Of a stretch of DNA of 64,000 nucleotides, positions 33,567 to 42,453 are shown piece by piece. Source of the DNA: Gaiella sp. GTDB lineage: Bacteria > Actinomycetota > Thermoleophilia > Gaiellales > Gaiellaceae. Both the position numbers and the translations under genes were made by a program. The notes beneath the pieces are model-generated. The model had not been told where the DNA came from, did no database searches, and saw only the letters and a list, made by a program, of their open reading frames with translations. Every line of letters begins with the position of its first letter. The first letter of the stretch is position 1. Where the stretch lies: the NCBI GenBank assembly GCA_027493885.1, contig JAOSJZ010000001.1, forward strand, positions 682,001-746,000, read 5' to 3'.

Positions 33567-33639
33567 AGGGGCGTGGCGCAATTGGTAGCGCACCGGTCTC
33601 CAAAACCGGGGGTTGCAGGTTCGAGTCCTGCCGCCCCTG
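33567..33639 (+). tRNA. tRNA-Trp(CCA)
   Basis: A complete cloverleaf. The acceptor stem is AGGGGCG with CGCCCCT and discriminator G, the D-arm GCGCAATTGGTAGCGC, the anticodon loop CTCCAAA (anticodon CCA), and the T-arm GCAGGTTCGAGTCCTGC. CCA is not encoded. TACACT at 33550-33555 is a plausible -10. Confidence 0.96.
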
Positions 33640-33703
33640 CTGAGCTTGCCGGCGCGGAGCGGCGCGCGCTCGCCCTGCACCGGTGGAACGGCGCCGCCCG
33701 GCG

Positions 33704-35836
33704 CTACCGGTCGAGGAGCGCGAGCGCGGCGGCCTCGATCTCGTCCTCGGAGAGCAGCACGAGCCGCGCGGCATCGCCGAGCGGGACGAACGAGTCCTTG
33801 CTCGCGACGCGCGCGAGGCGGCCGTCGTAGCCGGCGTCGAGCAGCTCCGCGACGATGCCCTCCCCCACGCCACCCGTGCGCCGCGTCTCGTCGACGACGA
33901 GCGTCCGCCCGGTCGCCGACGCCTCGCGGAGCACTTCCCCGAGCGGTAGCGGCGCGAGCCAGCGGAGGTCGACGACCGTGACGCCGATGCCTCGCTCCTC
34001 GAGCCGCCGGGCGACGCGCAGCGAGAGGTAGAGGCCGTTCGCCCACGTGACGACGGTCAGGTCGTCGCCGCCGCGATGGGTGTAGGCGGCGCCCACCGGG
34101 ACGTGCTCGGCGCCGGGTGCCCCGAGCCAGAGCTCGTCGCCCTCCTCGTGGAGGTCGCGCGTGTGGTAGAGCGCGATCGGCTCGAGGAAGACGCAGACCG
34201 CCCCGTCTGCCTTCGCGGCGGCGACGCACGTGCGGAGCATCGCCGCCGCGTCGTTCGGGCGGGCCGGCGAGGCGATCACGATGCCGGGAATGTCGCGGAG
34301 CACGCCGAGGCCGTTGTCGTTATGGAAGTGGCCGCCGAAGCCCTTCTGGTAGCCGTAGCCCTGGATCCGCACGACCATCCCGTTGCGGTACGCACCCTGG
34401 GAGAAGAACCGGAGCGTCGCCGCCTCGCCGCGAAGCTGATCCTCCGCGTTGTGGAGGTAGGCGAGGTACTGGATCTCCGGGATGGGCACGAAGCCGGAGA
34501 CGGCCGTGCCGAGCGCGAGGCCGAGGATCGTCGTCTCGTCGAGCAGCGTGTCGAAGACACGGGCGGCGCCGAAGCGCGACTGCAGCCCGCGCGTGACACC
34601 GTAGACGCCCCCCTTGACGCCGACGTCCTCGCCGAAGTGGAGCGTCTCCGGATGGCGCTCGAGCACGTCGCCGAGTGCGGCGTCGATCGCCTGGGCAAGC
34701 GTGAGCCGCTCGCCCGCCTCGCGCCCGGGCGCGCCCGCGAGCTCCGCGACGACGGCGGGATTGCGCGGCGCGAGCGGGCACATCACCTCCTCGGGCGTCT
34801 CCATCTGCCGGTGCGTCGTCGCCTCGAGCGCGCGCTCGCGGATGGCGGCGCGAGCGTCGAGATACTCGTCGGCGAGCTCGTCGCCCGACCGGCCGCCGGC
34901 GACGAGCCAACGGCCGGTTGCGAGCACCGGATCGCGCTCGAAGTCCGCGCGGATCTCCGGCCCCGTCCGGTACGCCGTCTCGAGGTCGGCGCCCGCGTGG
35001 CTCAGATACCGCACCGTGCGCAGGTGGAGCACCGCGGGCTGCCGGTGCTCGCGGACCCAGGCCGCGAGCTCGGTCGCCGTCGCGAGGACAGCAGCGGGAT
35101 CGTCGCCGTCGGCCCGCTCGACCGCGAGCTCGGGCCGTCCGTGGAGAGACTGCTCGACCCAGCCCTCCGGTGTCGGAACGCTGATCCCGATCCCGTTGTC
35201 TTCGCAGACGAAGAGCAGCGGCAGCGGCTCCCCACGGTAGGCGAAGTGCGCGGCTGCGTTGAGCGCGGCCTGCGCTGTCGCGTGGTTCAGGGAGGCGTCG
35301 CCGAAGGAGCAGATCACGACCGCGTCCAGCGGCCACGCGCACGCGACGCCGAGCAGGCGCGCGCGCTCGATCGCGAATGCGATCCCGACCGCGCGCGGGA
35401 GGTGCGACGCGATCGTGGACGTCTGCGGGATCACGGCGAGCTCGCGGTGACCGAACACCTTGTGGCGGCCTCCGGCGATCGGCTCCTCGACGGCGGCCGC
35501 CATCCCGAGCAGGACGTCATCGACCCCGTCGTGCCCCGCCTGCTCTGCGCGAGCGAGGTAGAAGCCGCCCGAGCGGTAGTGCAGGAGCGCCGGGTCGGTC
35601 GGGCGAAGCCCGAGCGCGACGAGCGCGTTCGACTCGTGCCCCGCCGAGCCGATCGTGTAGAAGCCGAGCTTCTGTGCCTGGAGCCATCGCGCGGCGTGAT
35701 CGATCGCCCGGCTCGCGATCTGCGAACGCCAGGCCGCCGCTGCCTCGCCGGGCAGGTCGGTTGTTGTGGCGGGAGCCTCGAGCGTGCGGAGCGCTGCGAC
35801 GAGGTGCTGCTCGAGAGGGTCGAGATCGCCGGCCAC
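33704..35836 (-). CDS. 2-oxoacid dehydrogenase E1, alpha and beta subunits fused (branched-chain type)
   Basis: A 710-residue thiamine-diphosphate enzyme combining both E1 subunits. The alpha half contains GFYTIGSAGHESNALVAL, the ThDP motif SFGDASLNHATAQAALN and EDNGIGISVPTP. The beta half, from about residue 375, starts RLTLAQAIDAALGDVLER, followed by FGEDVG, RVFDTLLDE, PVPEIQYLAYLHN-like IPEIQ and LRDIPGIVIASPARPNDA, and ends in the transketolase C-terminal region TLVVDETRRTGGVGEGI. It decarboxylates 2-oxo acids to feed a lipoyl E2, but no E2 or E3 gene is in the window. Start GTG 35836 is inferred from the family N-terminus. The substrate could be branched-chain. Confidence 0.9.
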   Translation of the reverse strand: MAGDLDPLEQHLVAALRTLEAPATTTDLPGEAAAAWRSQIASRAIDHAARWLQAQKLGFYTIGSAGHESNALVALGLRPTDPALLHYRSGGFYLARAEQAGHDGVDDVLLGMAAAVEEPIAGGRHKVFGHRELAVIPQTSTIASHLPRAVGIAFAIERARLLGVACAWPLDAVVICSFGDASLNHATAQAALNAAAHFAYRGEPLPLLFVCEDNGIGISVPTPEGWVEQSLHGRPELAVERADGDDPAAVLATATELAAWVREHRQPAVLHLRTVRYLSHAGADLETAYRTGPEIRADFERDPVLATGRWLVAGGRSGDELADEYLDARAAIRERALEATTHRQMETPEEVMCPLAPRNPAVVAELAGAPGREAGERLTLAQAIDAALGDVLERHPETLHFGEDVGVKGGVYGVTRGLQSRFGAARVFDTLLDETTILGLALGTAVSGFVPIPEIQYLAYLHNAEDQLRGEAATLRFFSQGAYRNGMVVRIQGYGYQKGFGGHFHNDNGLGVLRDIPGIVIASPARPNDAAAMLRTCVAAAKADGAVCVFLEPIALYHTRDLHEEGDELWLGAPGAEHVPVGAAYTHRGGDDLTVVTWANGLYLSLRVARRLEERGIGVTVVDLRWLAPLPLGEVLREASATGRTLVVDETRRTGGVGEGIVAELLDAGYDGRLARVASKDSFVPLGDAARLVLLSEDEIEAAALALLDR

Positions 35837-35982
35837 GTCACCGGAAGGTATCGGCCGTGTCGCCGAGATACCTCCGATAGGGGATGCGGCCCGGCCCCGG
35901 TCGCGTCGATCCTGACACGAGACCGGTCGGATCAAGGGTCGTCGCGCGGGCCGCAGCGCCGGCGGCCCGACCGGTCACCTAC

Positions 35983-36025
35983 GGCGAGGGACGTGGTCGC
36001 CAAGCCACGTCCCTCGCCTCTTTCC
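35983..36025 (+). terminator. strong intrinsic terminator, T-tract on the plus strand
   Basis: A perfect 14-bp stem, GGCGAGGGACGTGG (35983-35996) with CCACGTCCCTCGCC (36005-36018), is followed by TCTTTCC on the plus strand. Both flanking genes are on the minus strand. It may end the proline dehydrogenase operon (without a U-tract in that direction) or an unrecognised plus-strand transcript. Confidence 0.7.
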
Positions 36026-36056
36026 GATTCGCGCCGAGCCCGAGGCGCGACGACCG

Positions 36057-36995
36057 TCAGCCCCGGACGAGGTTGCGCGCGAGGAAGGCGAGGTTCGCGG
36101 GCCGTTCCGCGAGACGGCGCATGAGGTAGGGGTACCACTCGGGCCCGTAGGGCGTGGCGACGAGCACCTTGTACCCTCGCCGGACGAGATCGAGCTGAAG
36201 CGCGGGCCGCACCCCGTAGAGCATCTGTAGCTCGAACCACTCGCGCCCGACCCCCACCTCGACCGCGACAGCGAGGCAGCGTTCGATCAGGGCCTCGTCG
36301 TGGGTCGCGATCGCCGCGTATACCCCGCCGCGGAGGGCCGTCTCGACGAGTCGCGCGTAGGCGGCGTCGACGTCCGCCTTCGCCGGGTACGCGACGTCGG
36401 GCGGCTCGAGGTACGCGCCCTTGACGAAGCGGAGGTTTGGCGCGAGCGGCAGCAGCGCCTCGAGGTCCCGCTCCGTGCGGTAGAGGTACGACTGCAGCAC
36501 CGTGCCGACGCGGTCGTGGCCCGCCTCCCGTAGCCGGCGGTAGACACGCAGGGTCGCGTCGACCAGGCTCGACTGCTCCATGTCGATGCGGACGAAGCTT
36601 CCGAGGCGCTCTGCGACCTCGACGACCCGCTCGACGTTCTTGTACGCGAGCTCTTCGTCGAGCTCGAGCCCGAGATGAGTGAGCTTCAGCGCGACGTTGC
36701 ACGGGAGCTCATCCGCGTGGAGGCGCTCGAGCACGCGGCCGTATTCGCGCGCCACCGCCTCCGCCTCCGCGCGATCGCGGACGCTCTCGCCGAGCAGCGT
36801 CGTGTTTGCATGCAGCCCTCGCGCGGCCAGGCGGTGGAGCGCGGCGACGCATTCGTCGAGGGTCTCGCCCGCGACGAAGCGCGCAGCGCCGAGACGCATG
36901 CCGTATCGACGCATCACGCGCTGGACGTGACGGTCGTCGGCGGCGCGCAGGATCGCCGCGCGCAGCACGGCGTTCGCCCGCGCGGCGACGCTCAC
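36057..36995 (-). CDS. proline dehydrogenase (monofunctional PRODH)
   Basis: A 312-residue FAD-dependent enzyme oxidising proline to pyrroline-5-carboxylate. It has AARFVAGETLDECVAAL, NVALKLTHLGLELD, VRIDMEQSSLVDATLRVYRRL (split), TVLQSYLYRTERD, LRFVKGAYLEP, ATHDEALIERC, ELQMLYGVRP and the substrate-binding YPYLMRRLAERPAN. Length and motifs match the short monofunctional PutA-domain enzymes of Gram-positive bacteria. GTG 36995 overlaps the upstream gene's TGA by four bases (GTGA), indicating coupling. The second enzyme of proline breakdown (P5C dehydrogenase) is not adjacent. Confidence 0.9.
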   Translation of the reverse strand: MSVAARANAVLRAAILRAADDRHVQRVMRRYGMRLGAARFVAGETLDECVAALHRLAARGLHANTTLLGESVRDRAEAEAVAREYGRVLERLHADELPCNVALKLTHLGLELDEELAYKNVERVVEVAERLGSFVRIDMEQSSLVDATLRVYRRLREAGHDRVGTVLQSYLYRTERDLEALLPLAPNLRFVKGAYLEPPDVAYPAKADVDAAYARLVETALRGGVYAAIATHDEALIERCLAVAVEVGVGREWFELQMLYGVRPALQLDLVRRGYKVLVATPYGPEWYPYLMRRLAERPANLAFLARNLVRG

Positions 36996-37867
36996 ACCGC
37001 CCGGGCCCCGAGCTCGTCCGCGAGCCACTTCTCGAGCGCGGCGACCTCGCCCGCGTCGAGGTCGCGGAGCGGCGGCCGGACGTCGGGACGAAGGGGCACG
37101 CCTCTCCAGCCGGAGACCCGCTTCAGCGCGGCATGGCGCGGGAACGACTCCATGCGCTCGCGCAGCGCCGCGAGCCGCGCCGCGCCCGCCTCCGTCGGCT
37201 CGCGCACGACCGAGGCAACCTCCTCGGGGAACGCGGAGGCGAGGGCCGAGACGGCTCCGACCGCGCCTGCCTGCAGCCCCCGGTAGATGAGCGCCTCGGG
37301 CCCGACGAAGACGTCGTACCCGTCGAGGAGGTAAGGCTCGAACGCGTCCCACGGAGCATCGGAGACCTTGATGCCCGCGACGTTCTCCGCCTCCTCGCGC
37401 AGCCGCGCCAGCATCGCCGGGTCGAACGCATAGCCGGTCGTCGCAGCGAACTCGTAGACGTAGAACGGAAGCGGCGCGCACGCCGCCGCCGCCGCGAGCA
37501 GGTGCGTCCGCTGCGCCGCGGCATCGAGCTTGAAGTACGGCGGGCCGATCACCGCGACCGCGTCCGCCCCTGCCTCGGCCGCGTGGGACGCGAGCGCGAC
37601 GGTCTCGGCGGTCGTCTGGGCGCCGCAGTGGGCGGCGACGAGCATGCGACCCCCCACCGCGTCGAGCCAGAGCTCCAGGCCGCGCCGGCGATCGCCCTCC
37701 GAGAGCAGCACCGCCTCGCCGTTCGTCCCGAACGCGAGCACGCCGTCCAGGCCCGCCCCGGCGAGGAACTCGGCATACGGCGCGAATGCCGCCTCGTCGA
37801 GGCTCGCGCCTCCATCGCGCAACGGCGTCGAGGCAGCGGCGACCGTCCCGTGCAGCCGCGGGCTCAG
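36992..37867 (-). CDS. dihydrodipicolinate synthase/N-acetylneuraminate lyase family protein
   Basis: A DapA-family TIM-barrel aldolase of about 291 residues. Visible are GVLAFGTNGEAVLLSEGDRR (the GTxGE motif), VIGPPYFK, the Tyr in PFYVYEF, and the Schiff-base Lys in NVAGIKVSDAP. The first standard start is TTG 37822, but that would cut off the first barrel strand. CTG 37867, preceded by GAAGGGAG, gives SPRLHGTVAAASTPL, the expected N-terminus, so I place the start there tentatively. It is coupled to proline dehydrogenase, so the substrate may be a hydroxy- or keto-acid in proline/hydroxyproline metabolism (inference). Confidence 0.82.
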   Translation of the reverse strand: MSPRLHGTVAAASTPLRDGGASLDEAAFAPYAEFLAGAGLDGVLAFGTNGEAVLLSEGDRRRGLELWLDAVGGRMLVAAHCGAQTTAETVALASHAAEAGADAVAVIGPPYFKLDAAAQRTHLLAAAAACAPLPFYVYEFAATTGYAFDPAMLARLREEAENVAGIKVSDAPWDAFEPYLLDGYDVFVGPEALIYRGLQAGAVGAVSALASAFPEEVASVVREPTEAGAARLAALRERMESFPRHAALKRVSGWRGVPLRPDVRPPLRDLDAGEVAALEKWLADELGARAV

Positions 37868-37932
37868 TGCGCTCCCTTCGACGTGACCGTGCGTCTCCTC
37901 GCCGCCATTGGCAAAACCTTAGGCTGTCGGCC

Positions 37933-38698
37933 GTGGGTGCGCTCCGCATCGAGCGAGACGAGGACGTGCTCCGGATCACGCTCGCCCGGCCCGAGACGCG
38001 GAACGCGTTCGACGCGGCGCTGATCGCGGAGCTCTCGCAGGCGTTCGTCGACGTCGGGACGGCGCGAGCGGTCGTCCTGACCGGCGACGGGGCCGACCTT
38101 CTCGGCCGGAGCCGACGTCGAGTGGATGCGCGCCTCGGCCGGCCTCGACGTCGAGGCGAACGTGGCGGACGCGAACGCGCTGCGACGCATGTTCGAGGCG
38201 ATCGACGCGTGTGTCGCGCCCGTCGTCGCCCTCGTCCAGGGCCACGCGCTCGGCGGCGGCATCGGGCTCGTCGCATGCAGCGACATCGCGATCGCCGAGC
38301 CGCGCGCCGTATTCGCGTTCTCCGAGGTCAAGCTCGGGATCGTCCCGGCCGTCATCTCGCCGTTCGCGCTGCGCAAGATCGGCGAGAGCGCCGCGCGGCG
38401 CTACTTCGTCACCGGTGAGCGCTTCGACGCCGACACCGCGCTCCGGATCGGGCTCGTGCACGAGGTCTCGGACGACCTCGACGACGCCCTCCTGCGTGTT
38501 CTCGGCGAGCTTCGGACGGCCGCCCCGCGTGCGGCACGCCACGCGAAGCGGCTCGTGCTCGAGCGGCCGGACGGCCCGGACACCGCGCGCCGGATCGCCG
38601 AGCGGCGTACGAGCGAGGAGGGACAGGAAGGTCTTCGCGCGTTCCTCGAGCGGCGGCCGCCCGCCTGGGCGCCGGGCGCGCGCGACACCGGCGCTTGA
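37933..38698 (+). pseudogene. enoyl-CoA hydratase/isomerase family protein, frameshifted
   Basis: A crotonase-fold enzyme. From GTG 37933 it reads LRIERDEDVLRITLARPETRNAFDAALIAEL (split) and VVLTGDG. The G4 run at 38089-38092 then shifts the frame. With one G removed it continues TFSAGADVEWMRASAG, followed by VVALVQGHALGGGIGLVACSDIAIA and the C-terminal helices ending GARDTGA at 38698. The oxyanion-hole segments and the AGAD/GGG motifs of active hydratases are thus present once corrected. The first catalytic Glu is not obvious, so hydratase versus other crotonase activity is open. TAGGCT lies seven nt before the start. Confidence 0.83.
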
Positions 38699-38753
38699 GG
38701 CCCGCGCTCGCGCTCGTCCCGGTCGCCCCGATCTCGGCCCGGTCGGGAGCGCG

Positions 38754-39143
38754 TCAGGCGGCGCGGCGCTCGTCGAGGTACTTCTTGAGCCCGAGGAAGG
38801 GGAGCACGAAGGCTGCGACCAGAGCCGCCAGCCAGACGATCACCGCGGCCGCGACCCAGGTGCCGACGCCGCTGATCGTGAACCCGTCCGAGAGCAGGTC
38901 GGTGACGATCAGCGAGACGAGCGTCGCGACGAGGGCAGTCGCGCCCATCGCGCCGTTCCCGAGCCGCCGGAGCTGCACCGCGAGGAACGGTGTCAGCACG
39001 GCGAACACGACGGTGAAGATCGCGACCGCGACGACGAACGACGCGACGTTGATCTCGAACCCGTCGAGGACGGCCGCGGCGACGACGAGCCCGATCGCGT
39101 TCGCGGCGAGGGCGACGACCGTCCTGACGATCAGCCGGATCAC
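38754..39143 (-). CDS. small membrane protein, phage-holin-4 superfamily (copy 1)
   Basis: A 129-residue protein with four hydrophobic helices (about 4-26, 33-52, 67-87, 96-116) and a basic C-terminus (LKKYLDERRAA). Pattern and length match the Phage_holin_4_2 family, widespread in chromosomes and not necessarily phage-derived; the function is unknown. GTG 39143 has TAGGGT six nt upstream (39155-39150). A second member lies at 40495-40863; the two flank a secreted glycosidase. Confidence 0.78.
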   Translation of the reverse strand: MIRLIVRTVVALAANAIGLVVAAAVLDGFEINVASFVVAVAIFTVVFAVLTPFLAVQLRRLGNGAMGATALVATLVSLIVTDLLSDGFTISGVGTWVAAAVIVWLAALVAAFVLPFLGLKKYLDERRAA

Positions 39144-39175
39144 GCCGCGACCCTATCTCACCGGCAGCGGGGGCG

Positions 39176-40429
39176 CTACGTGACGATCAACGTCGGGCTC
39201 GCACGCCGCGTCGCGGGATCGTAGAGCCGCAGCTGCGCGCCCCGCTCGGCACGGATCGTCCGCGTGAAGAACCCGCGTGCCGAGGTTTGCCCTCCGGCGC
39301 CCACCCGAGCCCACGCCGCCCCGGCGCGACGCTGCAGCACGTACGCGCGCGGGCCTTGGCCCGGGCGCACCTGCCCCCACACCTTCGTCGCCGAGCCCTT
39401 CCGCGAGACCTGCGCGAGCGGCAGCGAGAAAGCGGCGAGTGACGGCTTGACGGCCCCGGAGATCGTCTCGAGGCCGCTCTGCCACGCACCGAGCTTCGGC
39501 TCGTCGCGGACGAGGTACTGAACGAGCACGTCGACGCGGCTCGCCTCGTACGCCCGACGCTGCGCCTCCGCGACGTGGCGCGCCTGCTTCGCCCACGTCA
39601 CGCCGAGGATCCGGTCCGGCGGGTTCGTCTGGTACCCGAGCTCGGTGAGCCAGATCCGCGTGCGCGCCCCGAAGGTATCTCGCACCTCGTCGAGCAGGCG
39701 CTCGAGGTTGGCCAGGGAGATCGTCTCGCACCACGAGCAGCCGCCGGCGAAGGGCGTCTCCGCCGGGGAGAGCGGATGCGGGTGGTGGGCGAACGCGTCG
39801 AGGCGCGCTCCGGCGCGGCCCATCCCGCGAATGAAGTCGACGGGGGAGGTGCCTCCGCTCGCCCCCCGCGGCGCGGTCGCGCCCCCGGCGATCGAGGCCT
39901 TGGGGATCACGTCCTTGATCGCGGCGCCGCCCGGGTTCAGGAGCTTCGTGACGTAGAGCGCGGGCGAGGGCGGGAGCAGCCAGCGCCGCTGGTTCGGCTC
40001 GTTCCACACGATCCAGCGCGTGACCCAGGGAAATCGCTCCGCTGCCGCACGTGCGAAGGACGCGAAGGACGCCGCCTCGGCCGGTGGGACGTTCGGGCCC
40101 CTGCCGCCGTTCGCCCACGAGGGCGTCCCCCAGATCGCGACGATCGGCGCAATGCCGGCGCCCCGCAGAGCATCGAGCAGCATGCCGTCCCGGGCCCAGT
40201 CGTACGATCCCTGCTCCGCCTCGATCTCGTGCCAGTCGAGCGTGACGCGGACGACCTCGACGCCCATCTGCTCGAGAGCGCCGATCCGTTCCGCGAGGGT
40301 GCCGGGCCCGAACTCGAGCCACGCGTCGTCGGTGACGCCCACCCGGAGACCGGGAGCTGCCAGCGCCGCGCTCGAGAGCGCGAGGGCGCTCACGAGCACC
40401 GCGCCTGTCAGAGCGAGGACGCGGCCCAC
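39176..40429 (-). CDS. secreted glycoside hydrolase-like protein (clan A TIM barrel)
   Basis: A 417-residue exported protein with a signal peptide (about 1-24, ending ALAA). The barrel includes GVEVVRVTLDWHEIE, APIVAIWGTPSW, the acid/base Glu in WIVWNEPNQRR and the nucleophile Glu in IWLTELGYQTNPP. These positions match GH5/GH39-like enzymes of clan A. A beta-sandwich-like C-terminal part (about 330-417, AYVLQRRAGAAWARVG) may bind substrate. The substrate is unknown. GTG 40429 has TAGGGT eight nt upstream. It lies between two holin-4-like genes in the same direction. Confidence 0.83.
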   Translation of the reverse strand: MGRVLALTGAVLVSALALSSAALAAPGLRVGVTDDAWLEFGPGTLAERIGALEQMGVEVVRVTLDWHEIEAEQGSYDWARDGMLLDALRGAGIAPIVAIWGTPSWANGGRGPNVPPAEAASFASFARAAAERFPWVTRWIVWNEPNQRRWLLPPSPALYVTKLLNPGGAAIKDVIPKASIAGGATAPRGASGGTSPVDFIRGMGRAGARLDAFAHHPHPLSPAETPFAGGCSWCETISLANLERLLDEVRDTFGARTRIWLTELGYQTNPPDRILGVTWAKQARHVAEAQRRAYEASRVDVLVQYLVRDEPKLGAWQSGLETISGAVKPSLAAFSLPLAQVSRKGSATKVWGQVRPGQGPRAYVLQRRAGAAWARVGAGGQTSARGFFTRTIRAERGAQLRLYDPATRRASPTLIVT

Positions 40430-40494
40430 TGCGCGCGACCCTACCGCCCCGTCCTCCGAAAGCCCAGGCCCCTCAGACGATCCTTACGTGTCGG

Positions 40495-40863
40495 TCAGGG
40501 CCGGTTGTCGGCGACCGACCAGACGAGCTGCGAGACGAGCCAGTTGACGAGCCAGATGACGATTGTCGCGCCGACGTACGTCCAGAAGCCGTCGATCGAG
40601 AAGTCCGGGACGACCCACTCCGTGAAGAGCAGCATGACGACGCTGACGAAGAAGTACGCGATCCCGAAGGTCAGCAGGATCAGCGGCAGCGCGATGAAGG
40701 TGACGAGCGGCTTGAGAAACACGTTCGCGAGCCCGAGCACGGCACCCGCGAGGAGCAGCGGCCCCCAGCGTCCGATCGTGAGGCCGCCGAACGCCCAGTC
40801 GGCGACGATGAGCCCGAGCACGTTGATGCCCCACTGGACGACTGCTGCGACTGCCCACGGCAC
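40495..40863 (-). CDS. small membrane protein, phage-holin-4 superfamily (copy 2)
   Basis: A 122-residue protein with four hydrophobic segments, including VAAVVQWGINVLGLIVADWAF, PLLLAGAVLGLANVFLKPLV, ILLTFGIAYFFVSVVMLLFTEWVV (split) and FWTYVGATIVIWLVNWLVSQL (split). It follows the same family layout as the gene at 38754 but is clearly diverged, with the LANVFLKPLVTFIALPLILLTFG region typical of this superfamily. The function is unknown. GTG 40863 has TAGGGT six nt upstream (40875-40870), so it is probably leaderless and transcribed on its own. Confidence 0.8.
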   Translation of the reverse strand: MPWAVAAVVQWGINVLGLIVADWAFGGLTIGRWGPLLLAGAVLGLANVFLKPLVTFIALPLILLTFGIAYFFVSVVMLLFTEWVVPDFSIDGFWTYVGATIVIWLVNWLVSQLVWSVADNRP

Positions 40864-40913
40864 GCCGGGACCCTAGCGTGGATCCGCCGCGGGGGCGGCG
40901 GGCGAAGCCACGC

Positions 40914-41216
40914 TCAGAAGAGCTTCTGCAGCTTGAGCGCGGCGCCCATGTCGCCGGAGATCTTGAGCTTCCCGGTCATGTAGGCGGTGGTGGGGTTCGC
41001 CTCGCCGTTCGCGATCTTGACAAGAGTTTCCTCGCTCGCCGAGATCGTGCAATCGGCGGCGCCGGCACCCTCGGTGACGCTCACCGCACCGTCCTGGACG
41101 GCGACCGTCCATTGCCCGACGCCGTCGACGTCGAACACGTACGTGTTGTTCATCCCGGCGGTCTTCGCGGGATCGGCCTTCTCCGGCAACTGGGCGAAGA
41201 ACTCCTGTACCGTCAT
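40914..41216 (-). CDS. SCP2 sterol-binding domain protein
   Basis: A 100-residue single-domain SCP2 lipid carrier. It shows MTVQEFFAQLPEKADPAK, the strands TYVFDVDGVGQWTVAVQDGAVSV (split), DCTISASEETLVKIANGEANP and the late motif AYMTGKLKISGDMGAALKLQKLF (split), typical of bacterial SCP2 domains that bind lipids or acyl-CoA. ATG 41216 has GAGGAG nine nt upstream. The longer upstream frame is rejected. TTGACTGACCGTTCAA at 41230-41245, just before it, looks like an operator but is only partly symmetric. It is downstream of the MFS gene. Confidence 0.88.
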   Translation of the reverse strand: MTVQEFFAQLPEKADPAKTAGMNNTYVFDVDGVGQWTVAVQDGAVSVTEGAGAADCTISASEETLVKIANGEANPTTAYMTGKLKISGDMGAALKLQKLF

Positions 41217-41256
41217 CGTCGTCTCCTCGTTGACTGACCGTTCAATCGGATCAAGC

Positions 41257-42444
41257 CTAGACGATCGCCGCGGGCGCAGGCTCGACGGGCAGCGCACGCC
41301 GCGCGGGGGCCGGGAGGAAGAAGCAGACGACGCTGCCGATCGCGGGCGCGACAGCGGCCGCATAGAGCGCGGTCTGCAGGTCGACCGCGTCCGCGACGAC
41401 GCCGAGGGCGACGGCGGCGACGCCGCCGAGCCCCATTCCGAGGCCGATCGTGAGCCCGCTCGCCATGCCCACGTGGCGCGGTAGGTAGAGCTGGCTCAGG
41501 ACCATCGTGACGGGGAACGTGCTCACGACGCACAAGCCGACGAGCATCAGCGCGACCGTCGCGACGACACCGCCCGCGGCGACGACGGCGACGACGACGA
41601 GGAACGGCAGCGCGACCTGGGTCACGAGCAGCGTCCGCCGCAGGCCGACTCGATCGGCAACCGGCCCCATGACGAGCGTCCCGGCTGCGCCGGCGACGAG
41701 CATGAGCGCGAGCTCGCGTCCCCCGTCGGCCTTCGTGCCGCCGTTGGCGAGGATCCAGAGCGGGATGAACGTGAGCAGCGCGAACCAGACGACGGCACGG
41801 AGGACGATCACGACGGCGAGGAGGAACATCGCGCGGCGGTCGTCGACACCGGACGCGGCGCGGCGGGCGGCCGAGGGAGGGACGGTGCGGCGCAGGCCGG
41901 GCAGCGCGCGTTGCAGAACGAACGCGTAGAGGATCACCGGCGCCATCGCGATCAGCCCCCCGACCAGCCCGAACCAGATCGCGAGCGGCGTGATCAGGAG
42001 CGGCCCGAGCGCGAAGCCCACGTTTCCACCGACGTTGAAGTACGACATGCCGCTCGCGCGCTTGCGTCCGCTCGCGTACGCGGCGAACTTGGCGCCTTCC
42101 GGGTGGTACGCGGCGACGCCGATGCCCGCTGCAAAGAGGAGCGCCACGACGAAGGCGTAGCTCGGAGCGACCGCAGCCAGACCGGTGCCGAGCCCCGCGA
42201 GCGCGACGCCGCCGGGCAGGAGCCACGTCGCCCCGCGCCGGTCGGACCAGAGCCCGAAGAGCGGCTGCAGGAGCGACGAGGAGAGAAGGACCGCCAGCAT
42301 CAGCGCCCCCGTCGCGGCGTACGAGAGGTCGAACTCGTCGGCGAGGAAGGGAAGCAGCGCGGGAACGGCGCCCGACGCCATGTCCACCGAGAGATGGCCG
42401 CCCGACAGCGTCGCCATCGCCTTCCGGTCGAGCTCGCCCGTCAC
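41257..42444 (-). CDS. MFS transporter, Fsr (fosmidomycin resistance)-like
   Basis: A 395-residue, 12-helix major facilitator. The Fsr-group features are visible: SGGHLSVDMASGAVPALLPFL at the start, WSDRRGATWLLPGG in the 2-3 loop, and GVAAYHPEGAKFAAYASGRKR, the hallmark YHPEG segment. The second half has ADRVGLRRTLLV and GLTIGLGMGLGGVAAVALG. Relatives export fosmidomycin and other drugs; the substrate here is inferred. GTG 42444 has TAGCCT six nt upstream. It is nine nt downstream of the restriction-methylase gene, with a possible own promoter inside that gene's end. Confidence 0.87.
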   Translation of the reverse strand: MTGELDRKAMATLSGGHLSVDMASGAVPALLPFLADEFDLSYAATGALMLAVLLSSSLLQPLFGLWSDRRGATWLLPGGVALAGLGTGLAAVAPSYAFVVALLFAAGIGVAAYHPEGAKFAAYASGRKRASGMSYFNVGGNVGFALGPLLITPLAIWFGLVGGLIAMAPVILYAFVLQRALPGLRRTVPPSAARRAASGVDDRRAMFLLAVVIVLRAVVWFALLTFIPLWILANGGTKADGGRELALMLVAGAAGTLVMGPVADRVGLRRTLLVTQVALPFLVVVAVVAAGGVVATVALMLVGLCVVSTFPVTMVLSQLYLPRHVGMASGLTIGLGMGLGGVAAVALGVVADAVDLQTALYAAAVAPAIGSVVCFFLPAPARRALPVEPAPAAIV

Positions 42445-42453
42445 GACACGAGG

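Noticed and set aside
38754-40863. Prophage remnant because of two holin-like genes
   Set aside because: Holin-4 superfamily proteins are common chromosomal membrane proteins; no endolysin, capsid, integrase or att site is nearby.
41230-41245. TetR-type operator before the SCP2 gene
   Set aside because: Only the outer TTGA/TCAA bases are symmetric; no regulator gene is adjacent.
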